From Cylicocyclus nassatus (lineage: Eukaryota; Nematoda; Chromadorea; Rhabditida; Strongylidae), in the NCBI GenBank assembly GCA_958299035.1, contig CATQJL010000112.1, positions 9,338,880-9,402,879 of the forward strand: a stretch of 64,000 bases of DNA, read 5' to 3'. The stretch's first letter is position 1; each line of letters opens with the position of its first letter. Position numbers and translations under genes: made by a program. Below, piece by piece: positions 40,567-52,587 of this stretch. The notes under the pieces are model-generated. The model was not told the DNA's origin, searched no databases, and saw only the letters and a program-made list of their open reading frames with translations.

Positions 40567-42350
40567 TCGTCAGCTACGTGGCCAAATATCCGCACGCGCC
40601 ATGCCCCTTCCGCATTTCTCACGCGCAGAAATGCCTCAAAAATAAATCATTTGTTTTGTCTGAGCCCTAACGCAGCTGGAAGGGGCACACACAGAAGAAG
40701 ATATGAAAACCAAACGTCGAAAATTTGCCTAGAGACTGCTTCAAGGTCGCGACAATAATGAAGTATTCTCTCTAGCAATAACAGGGGATAATAAATGAAG
40801 TGCAAAAATTGGCAAACTCGTTTCCGAAAGGGTATGGAGACAAAAAAATTGTTCCATCTTGATATAACATACAACATGAAGCGTTCTTTTTTACAGCAAG
40901 CCACATAACTACCGAGCATCGAAAAAAAAATGTACTCATTTTCAGATAAGTGATGATAGGAGGAAAGGTAGGAAACAACTAATCATGGCTCTTATCTGAG
41001 GAGTTCGATGGATGTCGATCACAATTTAAATGCCGATACCAATTTTTCTGGCGTAAAAAGACTTGTCGATTCTTGTGCACTTGTACAAAAGAAACTTACA
41101 ACAAAGTTTCAGAATTTTCCTAATCTATGCCACTTGGTATTTTGGAAACAGATCTCCGGGCCCATCTAGATGATAGGTCCAAAAAATAGAGGTGCCAGAT
41201 GATAATGAGAAGAGACTAAATATGATAAAGGAGAGAGGCAAATTTTAAGAGATGCTGAGACTCATAAAGTTGCGATAAAAGAAAAACTAGAGAGTCTAAT
41301 GCCACCAATAGCAGAACATTCATGAAGCCAAACCAACGTCAGTGGTACGCAAGCATCATAAAGACAATAGACAAGTTTATGTCTATTTTTTGTATTGTGT
41401 CTATATTGCGCTGACGCATAAGAACAATGAGGTATCAAAGACTATCCTGTTCAGCAACAGTGAGACTGCAAATTCTTATCATGAAACTAATCTTCTAGCA
41501 CAGATTGAAGCAAGCTTGCATCACATGTGAGAAAGAATTATTGCATGGCACGAAGAGTTTCTCCGCGCTTCTTTCTAACGTTATGAATCACCTCCAGAAA
41601 CATCCAAGGGGGAAGGAATGAACCGAGAGATGTGTACCTCAACTAAAGACACCTTTGTCGACCTTAGCATAAATAACACGACCAGTCCTCGGTTGTATTG
41701 TCTCGAGAAAAAATGTACAAACAGAGAGATACAACAATCTGCGCATGAATAACAAAAGGTGCAAAAGGACTTGTGATAGATGGACCTTTTCACAGGAGAA
41801 TGCAAACAAAAAGCTTGCAATTGGAGCTGAAAAAAAGGTATTCATGTAACTACTATAATAAAGCATGAATGATAAGTTTGTATGTACAAAAATTTGCACA
41901 TCTGCTAAAAATCCAATAATAAATCCCAAAATTTGAAGGAAAAGACGAGAAGAGAAAAAAAATTGAAAAACGCAATCTTATATCTATTTTGGAGACGTCT
42001 GAGAATGTCTGGATTGCATGACACGATTATTTTATTTACTTTTCGCACAATAACGCCAATTTTCAAAGGTCTTGACCATATGCAAAAAAAAGTAGAGTGC
42101 GATAACACCACAGCTTATCGCTTTCTACTCTCGATATCGCATCATATGGGATGGGTATAGGTCAGCGAGTGATATCCACCACTAAGAAACCAGTTTGCTA
42201 AACTTTCTTAGAGCGAATGCATATCCTACTTCAGACGGAAAGTCTAAAGTTATCCTTTCTTGTATGAGAGTCACAAATAACTTTCCACTTCCTCATGGGC
42301 AATATTTTCTTGTTGTGTCCAAGCAAAATCTAGGTGTTCAAACTTTGTAT
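40567..42350. other. Stretch without a supported gene
   Basis: Minus-strand frames at 41,581-41,929 overlap each other and plus-strand frames. None carries a recognisable domain or convincing splice partners. Confidence 0.45.
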
Positions 42351-42354
42351 GTTT

Positions 42355-42550
42355 ACTGATTGGGATGGTTTAGCTGAGCCATTGTTCAAGAAGCAGCTTG
42401 AACCAGTCTTGAAGAAACCAAGAAATTTGACTTCAAAATTCGCTCCAGGCCTTACTTGGAGCCGATAGGTCGGCTCGGAGAGGTACGGTCTGGGCCGCAG
42501 TTTGAAATCAATTTTCACGACCAAGGAATACGTATGAGTTTTTGAGCAAG
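42355..42550 (+). repeat. Dispersed repeat family C, partial copy
   Basis: GAGCCATTGTTCAAGAAGCAG, then CGCTCCAGGCCTT and GGTACGGTCTGGGCCGCAG, follow the family order. The copy is clearly diverged. Confidence 0.5.
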
Positions 42551-44186
42551 CGTTTAGCTAAAACCCTCAATCTACTTCTATATAAAAACCCATGTAAGGG
42601 TTCCACTTTCTTGTACGTTAGTTTTGGAGTCCCAAACATTTGATCTGCACGATAAGTTATAGGTTATAGTCAACACATATAGCAGAAGTCAGGTGAGTCG
42701 CCGACAATGACGACAACGTAAGGTTATCTGTAGATGTTCTATGATCTGATACTGATGTTATTCTGCCAGTCGTTCTGCAATAGTGAAAAAGAATTTATGA
42801 CCAGCTTGCAACACCCCTTCTAAGGCCTTGCATTTGCTCTGATCGAGCAATTTCGCCAGCTGATCGTCTTCTCTGATCATGCAAGCAACTTTTCACGACA
42901 ACGCAAATAGATAACGAGCTAAGCCGATCCAAAAAAACTAAACCAAGGGAAGAATGAAAAGTAAGCATATAAGAATGATAAAGTTTCGTCTTTCAGACTA
43001 CAAGTCACACTAAACTATACTTTCCATTAACTAAAGACTAAGTCTATCGATGGTGCAGGAAAGGAAAACTAATTATCTTGTAGCTTGTATCCAAGGAATC
43101 GATCAGACTAGCTAATTTCAAGATGAAAAGCACTGGTGCTTTATTTTCTCGAAAACGTTTTACGATTGGCAACTAGCGTAGGATTGACGCAGATTCTTTC
43201 AAAATGTGAACTGCAACTCATGACTCACATGAAGAGAACGTAACTTGAACAATGTTTTGGTTCTGAACGATCAATTCTCAGATATAGCAAAGAATCAAAG
43301 ACATTGACCAAAGCAGATGAAGATTATCACTGGAAAAAGACATTAAAAAATACTACAACAAGATTCCATATTTACATTCTAAATAACAAATTGTGTATGT
43401 TCAAAATGAATTATTCAGGTTAAATAAGAACTACAACCACAATAGTGGACGGGTATCTAAGGGCCAGCCAAAGCGTGTATACGTGTAGATTTGATTCACC
43501 AAAGTTGCAAGAAAAAGTGCTAACGAATCGCTTTGTGAAATATAACACCAAACTTCAGTACCTCGTCTACAACTGACGTCTCCAGTAAAAAAATCAACAG
43601 ATGTGGACGATGCAGAAGACATTTGGAATAACCACGTCGGTAAAATGAGAAAAAATGACTCGATGTGATTTCTAGCAAAAGTATAAAAAAAGCCCTGCAG
43701 TAGACACTTATACTTGGAACTCAAAAACTAGATAATCTCTGGTAAACTCAACCATCGATGCCGAAACAAGCTGCTCAGAAAGTTATACACTGAGCATTTC
43801 GCGGTGCAAAAAAATATTTTCTCAATAACTTTCTCAGAAGCATTCGTGCATGAAGAACAAACTTGCAAGCAACACTCGTTGACGCAAAAATCTGTTTCTG
43901 CTACAGTATAAAAAAAGAAAAAGAATTGTGAATAATCGCGCCAACATATCAATGCTATACCAATGTTAATCCCTGCCCCTCTTCTAAACGAGTGTCCTAA
44001 TAAAGAGCAAAAAGTTTTGGTCAGAAGAGGGCAACGATTTAGAGCATGAACAGACCGCCCTAGCCAATATCGTGGGTGCTTGTGGAGCATTTTCAAATCT
44101 ATCTTAACAAAAGACCAGATAATGGATAGAAGAGGAATCGAGGATCCACTGGGATCTTATACTCAAAGCATGGAAGGGTATCATTC
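42551..44186. other. Stretch without a supported gene
   Basis: Two minus-strand frames (43,431-43,724 and 43,728-44,096, 97 and 122 codons) lie end to end. The second is Cys-rich in its C-terminal half. Neither resembles a known family, and splice links are not convincing. Confidence 0.4.
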
Positions 44187-44400
44187 ATTCTATGACTAGG
44201 AGACGCGGGACCACATTGCACGCATTGTCTAAACAAGCCCAATCGTGTACTTATCAGGTTTATACTTGACATATATCTCGTCCAGATTTATTTTCTCTTT
44301 GGAAACAGGCAAGAACAAACTCGAACTTGTTAAGACAATATCCGCAATGCGGTCTCACGTCTCTTAGTCATAGAATAGATGATCTCTTAGTCATAGAATA
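44187..44400 (+). mobile_element. MITE family B, copy 2, with duplicated right terminus
   Basis: This copy matches 8885-9076 over its whole length (CATTCTATGACTAGGAGACG to TCTTAGTCATAGAATAGATGA). The terminal segment starting GATCTCTTAGTCATAG is present twice in tandem at the right edge. Confidence 0.85.
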
Positions 44401-44512
44401 GATGATAGTGTTTTGAGTAAAGTTGGGGATATTGAGATTATGACCAACTATAGCGGAGCTCCGATACCGAATCTTGCCACAGGAGGTCTTAACCAAAAAC
44501 GAGAGAAGGTAA
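44401..44512 (+). other. Possible isolated coding exon, unknown
   Basis: A frame with a non-repetitive, gene-like composition (Met-Thr-Asn-Tyr-Ser-Gly..Asn-Gln-Lys-Arg-Glu-Lys) runs into a possible GTAAAA donor at 44,510. I recognise no family and find no matching upstream or downstream exon. The longer frame continues to 44,643. Confidence 0.25.
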
Positions 44513-45389
44513 AAAAACAGGCAACGAGCACACTTTTCGAGTTTTTATTCGCCCAAGGCAATTTCTTACGCACAAGTTTTGCCGGCACCGTAAGCAACGT
44601 ACCTGTTACTTTTATTGTTTCAAATGTTCATCAAAATTATTAGGAAAAAAGGTCATTTACTTCACAACAATGAAGAAGTTCTTTGGGCTGTAACCCCTAA
44701 GTGAACTATGGTAACTTCCCTTGTCAAACTTGCATGAGATGTTGCGAATAAGACGACTGACAAATGGTTTTTCTAATGGGACTGCCTGCAAGCCACTAAA
44801 AATGCAAAGCGGATATAGCTAGCGACAAGGCAGCCAAAAAGTGTACAAGAACTCAGAGCAAGCCATCAAAAATCGATGAGCGCCAGAGTGAAATAAACAA
44901 TCGAAAATATCATATTGCGTTAGCGAGCGAAGTTCAGGAAGAGAGCAGACGATTGAGAGAACCGATAAATTCAGCCATGTAGACGTTAAAAAAAACAAAT
45001 TTATGCGTCTTTTAACGTTTGGATGCTGTCCGTATAATAAAGGAATTAATAGAAACGATCAAAAGTGCTGCCGAAATATAAAGAAGTTGTGAATGATATT
45101 GATCAACTTGGATTACCATCATGTAGCAAAAAATCAACATTGACATGAATGGCACATGATGTGACACGCACAATAGAGAAAAACGAAATCAAAAGGACAA
45201 TTAAAAGCGACGAATTTAATGTCTGCACACTTATAAATGACTCATTGCATGATGTCTAAGAAACAAAAACGACTTGATGTCATAGGGACGAAAACCAAAT
45301 AAAAAAAAAACCAAAGTGAAAAGCAGATTCTGCACCGTGCTGATGGGACTTAATCACAAGGGAGACAGCTAATCAGCTATCATTAATTC

Positions 45390-45752
45390 TCAATATCTCA
45401 AAAGAAAACCAGACCTTACAAGAAGGAGTGACTGGACGTCAAAAGATTTAGGAGCTAATCTTTGCTCTAAAATCATGCCATCAAAGCCGCGAAACAGCGC
45501 ACCACCCTGATAAAAGCTGCGAGCGACGAATGCAACAAAGTACAACGAGAAGCCGTAATTGCGGCCTACAGCGCAGACTACGTCAAAGTCATGGCAAGCG
45601 CGGCGAGTAGAAGTTGATAGCTTCTTTTGACATTTCAAAGCTGCATTGGTTTCAACGTTGGATATAAGTGAAAATATTAGTAGTGAGACCAAACTTATGA
45701 AAAGGAAGACATTTAGCATGCACAATGTACATAAATAGCGCGGAAAGCGCAT
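45390..45752 (-). other. Candidate coding frame with N-terminal hydrophobic segment
   Basis: The 120-codon frame starts with a strongly hydrophobic stretch (about residues 8-31, LNVFLFISLVSLLIFSLIS) that could be a signal peptide or membrane anchor. A more polar part with three Cys follows, then a possible GTAAGG donor near 45,425. No family is recognised. It may be the first exon of a small secreted protein or a chance frame. Confidence 0.3.
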
Positions 45753-45799
45753 TCAGCTATATTATTTGCACTTAACATGTCAAAAGGAGAATTTCGAAA

Positions 45800-47090
45800 C
45801 ATTTTGGCGTATGATTCACTTTGCCAGAACATTTACATGTTACATGGATTTACATGGACATTTACATGGAAGCACTATTCATTCCGTCGCTTCGGGTAGA
45901 ACTTCTGCTTTCAGTAATTTTGGGTCAAGGCAGGGCAATGATTGATTGGGAATGCGATCATCAAGAAATGACTATCTGTTCTCTCTCCTAGGAGAGCAAA
46001 GAATTTCTCCGTTACTATCGTACGCATGAGTTATGCTAGAAACCGAAAGGTCTAGCCTAGAAAAGGATTGAGAACCTCTTTTCTTAGGGATCTGCCATGG
46101 AGAAATGATCTACAAGCTATAGCATTGATTAGAAACTCTTCGATATGCCAATAAAGGAAGGGCTCAAATTCATTGTTGTGGATTCTGGAAGGTTGCATGA
46201 CCAAAACACAAAAGAATAACCATTCATTTGGCCACTTTGGAAGTCCTATCATTTTAATCTTCCTTTCCACTGTCTTTTGAAGTAAAATTACTTACCCAGC
46301 ACGATCAGGAAAGGAAGACCTCAAGATAGGAACTTCACCTCATTTTGACATCCCACGAGTTCCCTGAGAAAAAGTGTAAATTGCCAAAGTGATCTTAAAG
46401 ATTAGTGGTTTAGTAGAATGTCTGTACAAGTTCTAGACAGTTCTAGACACCTGCAGGCAGGTCGTATCATGCTAAAAAAATTGTACCATATGATAACGGA
46501 CCCTATAAGTAAGAAAGCCCAAGTCTAGTCCATTATTTGATATGAAAAACAACGAAAAATACTCCTGAATCCGCTTGCACTGACCATTTGCTAGTTTGTG
46601 TTTTCTGAAGTACAAAAATCTTGATGTACGGCAGTGGGTTCCAGAAAATTTTTTCGTAAATTTTTCCAGACAGTCCCGACATTCCCCAAGAATTTTCGAA
46701 GTTCTCCTGCACTGCTCTCTCTACGGCGTCCAAATTAAGAGCGATCTTGACGCGCATTCCTCCGAACCTACTCCGCCGAGCTTACTCGCCTTATATCGAT
46801 CATATCAATATCTTACATGTGAAATGGTGCTATCCTCACCTAGATAGGTATATACTCTCCATTGCTGCCAAGATAGATAGGATATTTATTAATCGAGCAG
46901 CTTCCGATGTTTATCGAAAAACTCTACTGCACATTTTTGAAAATTCCAACACAACGTCCGCAAGCGCACCACACCACGATGCGCCGTTTCGTCACTGTTT
47001 TCATATGAAGTTCAGCATGCGAATGTCATTGAAGTTCATGTCTGGGAATGTTCTTCATAATCCTTTCTTGATTTTTTATGTGTTTAACTT
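45800..47090. other. Stretch upstream of SLC25A46
   Basis: Frames at 46,533-46,757 (minus) and 46,747-47,106 (plus) are open but unrecognised. The region should hold the promoter and 5' leader of the gene starting near 47,109. No specific regulatory site was identified. Confidence 0.4.
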
Positions 47091-47108
47091 ATGCTGCTTC
47101 CATTGAAA

Positions 47109-50100
47109 ATGGAACAAATTGACTCAGAACTTGAGTGTGCTCACATGTCACGTTCGTGCTTTCATGAAAACTCGTCTTTCCTTATTAACGACTCCGTAAT
47201 AGATTCTGGAATGGACATTTTGAAGGGTATGCCATTTATCCAAAATCGAAGCGCCTTCCTCCAGTCGAAAACAAATGATGGTCGAACGGATGTGGGAGAT
47301 GGAGGAGATAAATGTAAAGTTTCAGTATGTGTGAAGCTAGGACATAGTAAGAATTCATATTCGTTTGTACATTATCTGTTTGTAGACTATCCTGGAACGT
47401 CTCGTGGGGAACCGTCTTCTAGTGGATTAAGTGGACTACGAATGCCTGGAAATGTAACACCGCCTATCGGTGCGGTAGCCGAAGATCCTCTTGCTGGCGC
47501 TTTATTGGGACTAGCTGAGTATGTGCATTTCTTATTTTTCTGCTATGATACCGGGTTTATAGTCAGTTGCTGGTGAATCGGCGTTGTGCTCTTCAATGCC
47601 TGAAATCCATGATCTCTTGAACTTTGAATCTTTTCGTAGTTGAATACCATACGAACTTGTTACTGTGGGCCCAGTATTAGAAGTTTCTAGGTTCGGCCTC
47701 GTAGCAAAACATATTTCAAGCGCAACCATCTTCTCAAGTAATCGATTATATCAGCTCGTGCACACTTCCAGAGTTTAAAGTCGGAGATGTGACAACACAA
47801 CCTAGTTTTTTTGCTTTTCGAAAAGTACAAATTTTCCACACTTTTGTGGTATTTGCATGTTTTATCCACTCTAGCTGGAATCCTTGCTCCTTTAACTAGA
47901 TACGATAACATGCTTTTAATAATAATGGGATATGGAAAAACTGAACTTTTTTTACTAATAACATTTTACCCTACAACGCGCGCGCTTCTTGTGTCATAAC
48001 TACGTCTTGCGTGTAATTTTGGGACGTCCTGTTAGTGTATGTGCATGAGATTATCATTTATTTAGCGTTACGACAAAGCTTGCAATCGCCCATCCATGTA
48101 TGGTACTACGCCGACAATGTCAAGTGCATCAGAACGCTCGATCTTTACATTTGACTCCGTTTACACTTGTGCCTGTCGTTTGCAATATGGTATCAAACGA
48201 AGTGAGTTTGATGATGTTTAGTGCTTCCTTGGATTTTTTATACTTTCTGTCCTTATCCCATTCCGAATTTTAACTTTTATAACATGGTCAGCCGAAGTCA
48301 GCTTCTACTTTCCATCTACCACTTTTTAATGCGAATATTTCCCTTTTTATAGCGATTGACTTCCCTCATAAACGACAAGATTTTCTGCTTTGAGATTGAT
48401 CGAAAGTCATTATTGATTCAGTTTCTGTTGAAGTATTTCTGAGTAAGAAGGTCTGCAAAATGTAGTTATAGCGCTGTTGCAACTGTCGACTTGCGCAAAG
48501 CATTGTGACCTTGCTAGCTTTCGAAGGAATTCTAGTGTCAGCAAATTTTGAATCTGTGTGAGATTAGCATACCGAATGAGTCTTTTTTTTTTCAGGGCGT
48601 TTTAACTTTTTGGAAAGGATCGATAGGATCGTGTGTGCTTTGGGGTCTTTCAAATGTTACAGAAATTGTACTCGCCGACTTGCTTGGCTTACCAAGGTAC
48701 GGCACATAGATCAAGTAACAACTTAGACAACTTGGAAAATTATTTTAGGCACATCGTAGCGAATGGAAGCAGCGAAAAATATTGGAAGCATATTATCCTG
48801 AAAGCGTGAGTTTTTCCGTCGGACTTGTGCATCTCAAGTTAACATTTTCGCATTACAATTTTATCTCCGTCAGTACTGGCTGATCATCACCACAGACTGA
48901 TCGATGAACACGAATTTTTTGAATGATCATTTTCAGCGTCACTGCTTTCACTATGACACCTTTCTACATTTCGACTTTCACTGAAACAGTGCGGGTAAGT
49001 ATATCGTCGTCGAAATGTGTTTATCTGCAACTTTTTTTTACAGAGTGAGGCAGGGTTAGGTGGTGAAGGACCAAACGTTACGGATATATTGCTGAAAGGT
49101 ATCGATAGACTGAGGTAGGAAGTCAAGCCTAATTATTATCCACTATTTAGAAGCTTCATTCAGGTACCCAATATTCGGCTCTAGAGACGCCTCTCGTAGA
49201 TTTTCGGTCTTACATTTGGCTATGCCAACTGTGGCTTACAGAACTACGCACTACATAATTCAGAATAAACTATATAATCAGTTCTTTAGAATGGCAAGGA
49301 AGTATGTGGTACGTGGTCAGGCTAGATTTCAAGGCATTTTCTGAGGTATAGTAGCTTCATGTCATGAATGTCTTTTAGAATAAGAAACCTGAGTCGGAGA
49401 GAACAAAGTTTCATCAGTATGTTCCACAAATTTTTGCTCAAATGTCATCTACTATTCTGACTGATTTAATTTTATTTCCTATCGAAACAGTTATGCATAG
49501 AATGTACATCCAAGGTTAGTGATTCTGCCTCCATAATATCTCTGCACATAGAGGTTCAGGTACGCGAACGCTGATTGACAATCTTGATACGGGACTTTCT
49601 GCAATTTCCATCACCGTAAAATATGAGGGCTTTGTTGACTGTTTCCGATCGATTCTTCGTCATGAAGGATTTTGGGCTCTTTACAGCGTATGGGTTTCGA
49701 ATCGCTTTATAGATACGCTTTTGTCTTATATCTCCTGCATTTCTTTTTAAGGGCGTAGGCGCTTTGGCTCTAGAATATATGTTGCATTCATTGCTTCACC
49801 AAGCTGTAAGAGCATGCTTTGATAGAGGCTCAGAGGTGGGAAAGTTTTTTTGTTTGACATAGATTGATAGTGTACAGCATGGTATGAGTTTAGGTTCTTC
49901 GTAGAGCTACGGAAAGCAGTGCGAATGTAACACCAGTACCATCTGCTTACGGAGGTACGATTCAATATTTTCCACCTATTTTATTTACTCCCGCAGTATC
50001 GGCTGAAACTAATACAATGAAGCAGTGCATGAAAAATTGCATTTTTTCGGACCACGTCTGTTTATTTTCATTTTGGGTTTGAGACAGCATCGTCGAGTCT

Positions 50101-50737
50101 CTTTTCTGACAAACAGTTGAAATTTTTCCCGTTTCTCTAGCATTTACTGCACTTAATATTTGGCTGCTTTAGGACCACTCTCAGGACCGTTATCTGGACC
50201 ATTCGCACAACCGGTTTCACCACCTGTCATTAGTCCAAGGAAGTGAGTTCAAAAGTTTACGCTATAATAGAACCGCACAAGTTTTACTTGATGTAAAGTC
50301 TTTTGATGGTTGTATTTGTCTGAGCTTGAGCTTGAAGAGGTGCGCGTTTATGAAAACCTTCGTAATCTTTCCGCGAATTATTTTTGCTTGTCGAAGCATT
50401 TTTCGTTGTCTATGACTGAGGACTCTTATCTCCGCTTATTTGTCGCTCGTTATGATCTGAGCGCACTATGCATGCAAGAATATCGGTTGCTCCGTCTCAA
50501 CCGCTCTAAATGCCACCCGAGATGATAGTGTGAGCCTATGTGTGCATGTAAAGTGAAGTTTTGTGCAGGCAGCGTTCATCGTACACGCCTCCTCTTCGTG
50601 ATCCTACGCAATTTCCCACGTTTGGTGAATCTGTGTCACAACTCGAGCCAGCATACGTTGCCGCACCAACACCGCCATTTCCGTTCCAGTCCGGACGACC
50701 GAATGTTTTCGGTAGTCCACCGAGGTGGGAGCTTTAG
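47109..50737 (+). CDS. slc-25A46: SLC25A46-like mitochondrial outer-membrane protein, 14 exons, 517 aa
   Basis: SLC25A46 is a degenerate mitochondrial carrier in the outer membrane that acts in mitochondrial fission/fusion and lipid exchange rather than classical transport. Exons: 47109-47313, 47386-47518, 48066-48201, 48596-48696, 48749-48805, 48937-48994, 49044-49114, 49164-49308, 49379-49514, 49560-49687, 49752-49835, 49894-49954, 50173-50242, 50569-50737; phases agree throughout. Diagnostic segments are AHPCMVLRRQCQV with LTPFTLVPVV near residues 121-150, LILFPIETVMHR, IQGTRTLIDN near residue 347, and YEGFVDCFRSILRHEG. The family normally ends about where residue 418 falls. Here about 100 further residues follow, rich in Pro and Ser (PLSGPLSGP, SPPVISPRK). 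The 72 bp first intron is in frame and could be retained. The start could also be the in-frame ATG at 47,091. Confidence 0.9.
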
Positions 50738-51087
50738 TAGCCTTCTGTTTCGTAAGTTTTTCGTACAGACAGTCTCCTTCAGTTATATTAATTATTTTCT
50801 CAACAATGTTTTTTTTATCATTTCCGTTTTGGTACATTCCTATAGGACTGCTTCCGTTTTTTTATAATTGTTTTTGTAGATATTATGTTTGCAGTTGGTA
50901 CCCTGCTTTCTTTCGCGGCAGCTCTGTTGCCGAATTGATTGCTCGGCACGCATAGTACCCTGTGATTTCAGCTGTCATGTTTTTCAAGATACAAAAGCCC
51001 CTGAGAATTCATCACTTAACAGTCTGAGGACATGCTTGGAGTAAAAAAAAGCTAACAATGTCGTATTGCCGATGGTGGGCCTTCTTA
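50738..51087. other. Region after SLC25A46, probable 3' untranslated sequence
   Basis: T-rich sequence follows the SLC25A46 stop. An alternative donor (CGAG before GTGGGA, at about 50,724) lies just upstream of that stop and could extend the protein, but no convincing continuing exon was found. Confidence 0.4.
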
Positions 51088-51451
51088 TTAAAGGCAGCGT
51101 CTAGGCAGATCTGGACCTATGGGGCTTTTACGTGGAAAGTACTTTTGGGGCCCTAACTAAGGCACTGCCCAAGCGGCAGCTCAGGTAGTGCTGTAATGGC
51201 TGAGATATTCCCCTCGAAACTGGCCCCCGCGAACGTATTCGCATGGATTCATGGCAGTTTCGCGCCAGGATCCACCCTTTGCGCCATGAATCCATGCGAA
51301 ACACGGTCGCGGGGTCCAGTTTCGAGGGGAATATCTCAGCCATTACAGCACTACCTGAGCTGCCGCTTGGGCAATGCCTTAGTTAGGACCCCAAAAGTGC
51401 ATTCCACGTAAAAGCCCCATAGGTCCAGATCTGCCTGGACGCTGCCTTTAA
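51088..51451. mobile_element. Foldback element, 364 bp, full copy of family C
   Basis: TTAAAGGCAGCGTC at the left pairs with GACGCTGCCTTTAA at the right, and the arms stay paired for about 170 bp. Landmarks in each arm are GATCTGGACCTATGGGGC, GCACTGCCCAAGCGGCAG, TGTAATGGCTGAGATATTCC and ATGGATTCATGG. The loop is near 51,272. The two 71-codon frames on opposite strands (both beginning MAEIFPSKL) are images of each other. No target duplication was clear. Confidence 0.85.
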
Positions 51452-51867
51452 GTTTGTAGTAAACTAGTTATACCAGTCGAACATAGCAGAAGGATGATGC
51501 ATCCATGCTGCGGGGATTGCCGAGAGTGAACGGACCACTTCTTAAGTTTAATCGAAGGAGATGAGTTTGATCTCATAGGTTTTGTTAAGTGGACGGTGGA
51601 TGATCAGAAAAGGATGGAAAACGCTACAATGCAGCATTTCTTTTCATTTCTGCCGAAATCCTTGATTTTTGGCAAAAATCAAGGACTTCGGCAATTTTTA
51701 AGCATCCGTGAAGATATATTGTTATTTGCATGCGACTGCACAACACGCACCTCTGTTCGATGGCACGCCTTTGGTATGCATATACGAAAGATTAGGGAGG
51801 ACCGTTGCGATAATGGGCTAACAAAGTTTCTTTCCTCAGATGACTCTAAGTTCCATTTTTCAGGACC

Positions 51868-52587
51868 ATGGATCATCTTTCATCATCGTCAAGCTTTCTA
51901 CCTCCGCTTTCACTTGCTACGGACAGGCCTGATGATCCTTTTAGCGGTTAGATTGTCCTTACTAGTCAGTAGTTACATAAGTCGCATAGAATCTATAGGG
52001 ATTCCCATCTGTAATCTCTGCTTTGCTGCAGATTGTGATGTGATAGTAGACATTAGTAATTTTCTGTTTTTCTTTGCCATATTTGAACATAGTACTGGTA
52101 GTTCGCATTTATTCGAGCAACTCAAAGCTCAAGTAGGCGTCGTTATTCTTTTCACGACCTTCTAGATGAAAACTGCGGAAATCGTTTATATGACATTTCA
52201 GTACCACGTATCACACAGATAGGCCTGATTCCGAGCAATAGTTTCGTATAATCTGTACAAGAACACTATTTTCGTGGAGGAAAACTTTGAGGTTGCCCAC
52301 TTGGAGAGTTCGACAGGATGATCAAGGCGCTTCTTGTGATATTCTCTTATTTTCGTGAGCGCATATTAGGTCTGGCTGATTAATTTTAGATGGCCGCGAT
52401 TGATTGGAACTTCATCTGTATTATGAGTAAGAATAAAGATTTCATGTTTATTCTTCGTGCTGGTTTCGATAAGTTTTTGTATCCTATGCATATCTTAAAC
52501 TCATTGTTCGACTGCATTGATTCCATAAAGTTTTGTTTCGTAGGTCTTTCTGCTGTCGCTGCTATCAGCGTACGTACTAGTCTATAG
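51868..52587 (+). CDS. Tentative small membrane protein gene, 74 aa, unknown
   Basis: A strong TTTTTCAG acceptor ends four bases before an ATG at 51,868, the layout of a trans-spliced nematode gene start. A phase-consistent model is 51868-51946, 52202-52240, 52292-52354, 52544-52587, all GT-AG. It gives a Ser-rich N-terminus (DHLSSSSSFLPPLSLATDRP), a middle with PRITQIGLIPSNS, and a C-terminal hydrophobic segment (ALLVIFSYF..LSAVAAISV). It ends in a TAG directly before the ATG of eif-3.J. The family is not recognised. The last acceptor also opens another hydrophobic frame, and exon 2 could be longer upstream, so the model is uncertain. Exon 1 is the best-supported part. Confidence 0.4.

Noticed and set aside
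49302..49378. Donor at 49,302 (GTATGT) for SLC25A46 exon 8
   Set aside because: It leaves the wrong phase for exon 9; the donor GTACGT at 49,309 keeps the conserved frame.
51128..51411. Two opposite 71-codon frames that both begin MAEIFPSKL
   Set aside because: They are the two arms of one foldback element read on each strand, not genes.
51596..52165. 189-codon plus-strand frame
   Set aside because: It overlaps the trans-splice-like acceptor and the tentative small gene in another frame, has no domain, and looks like a chance frame.
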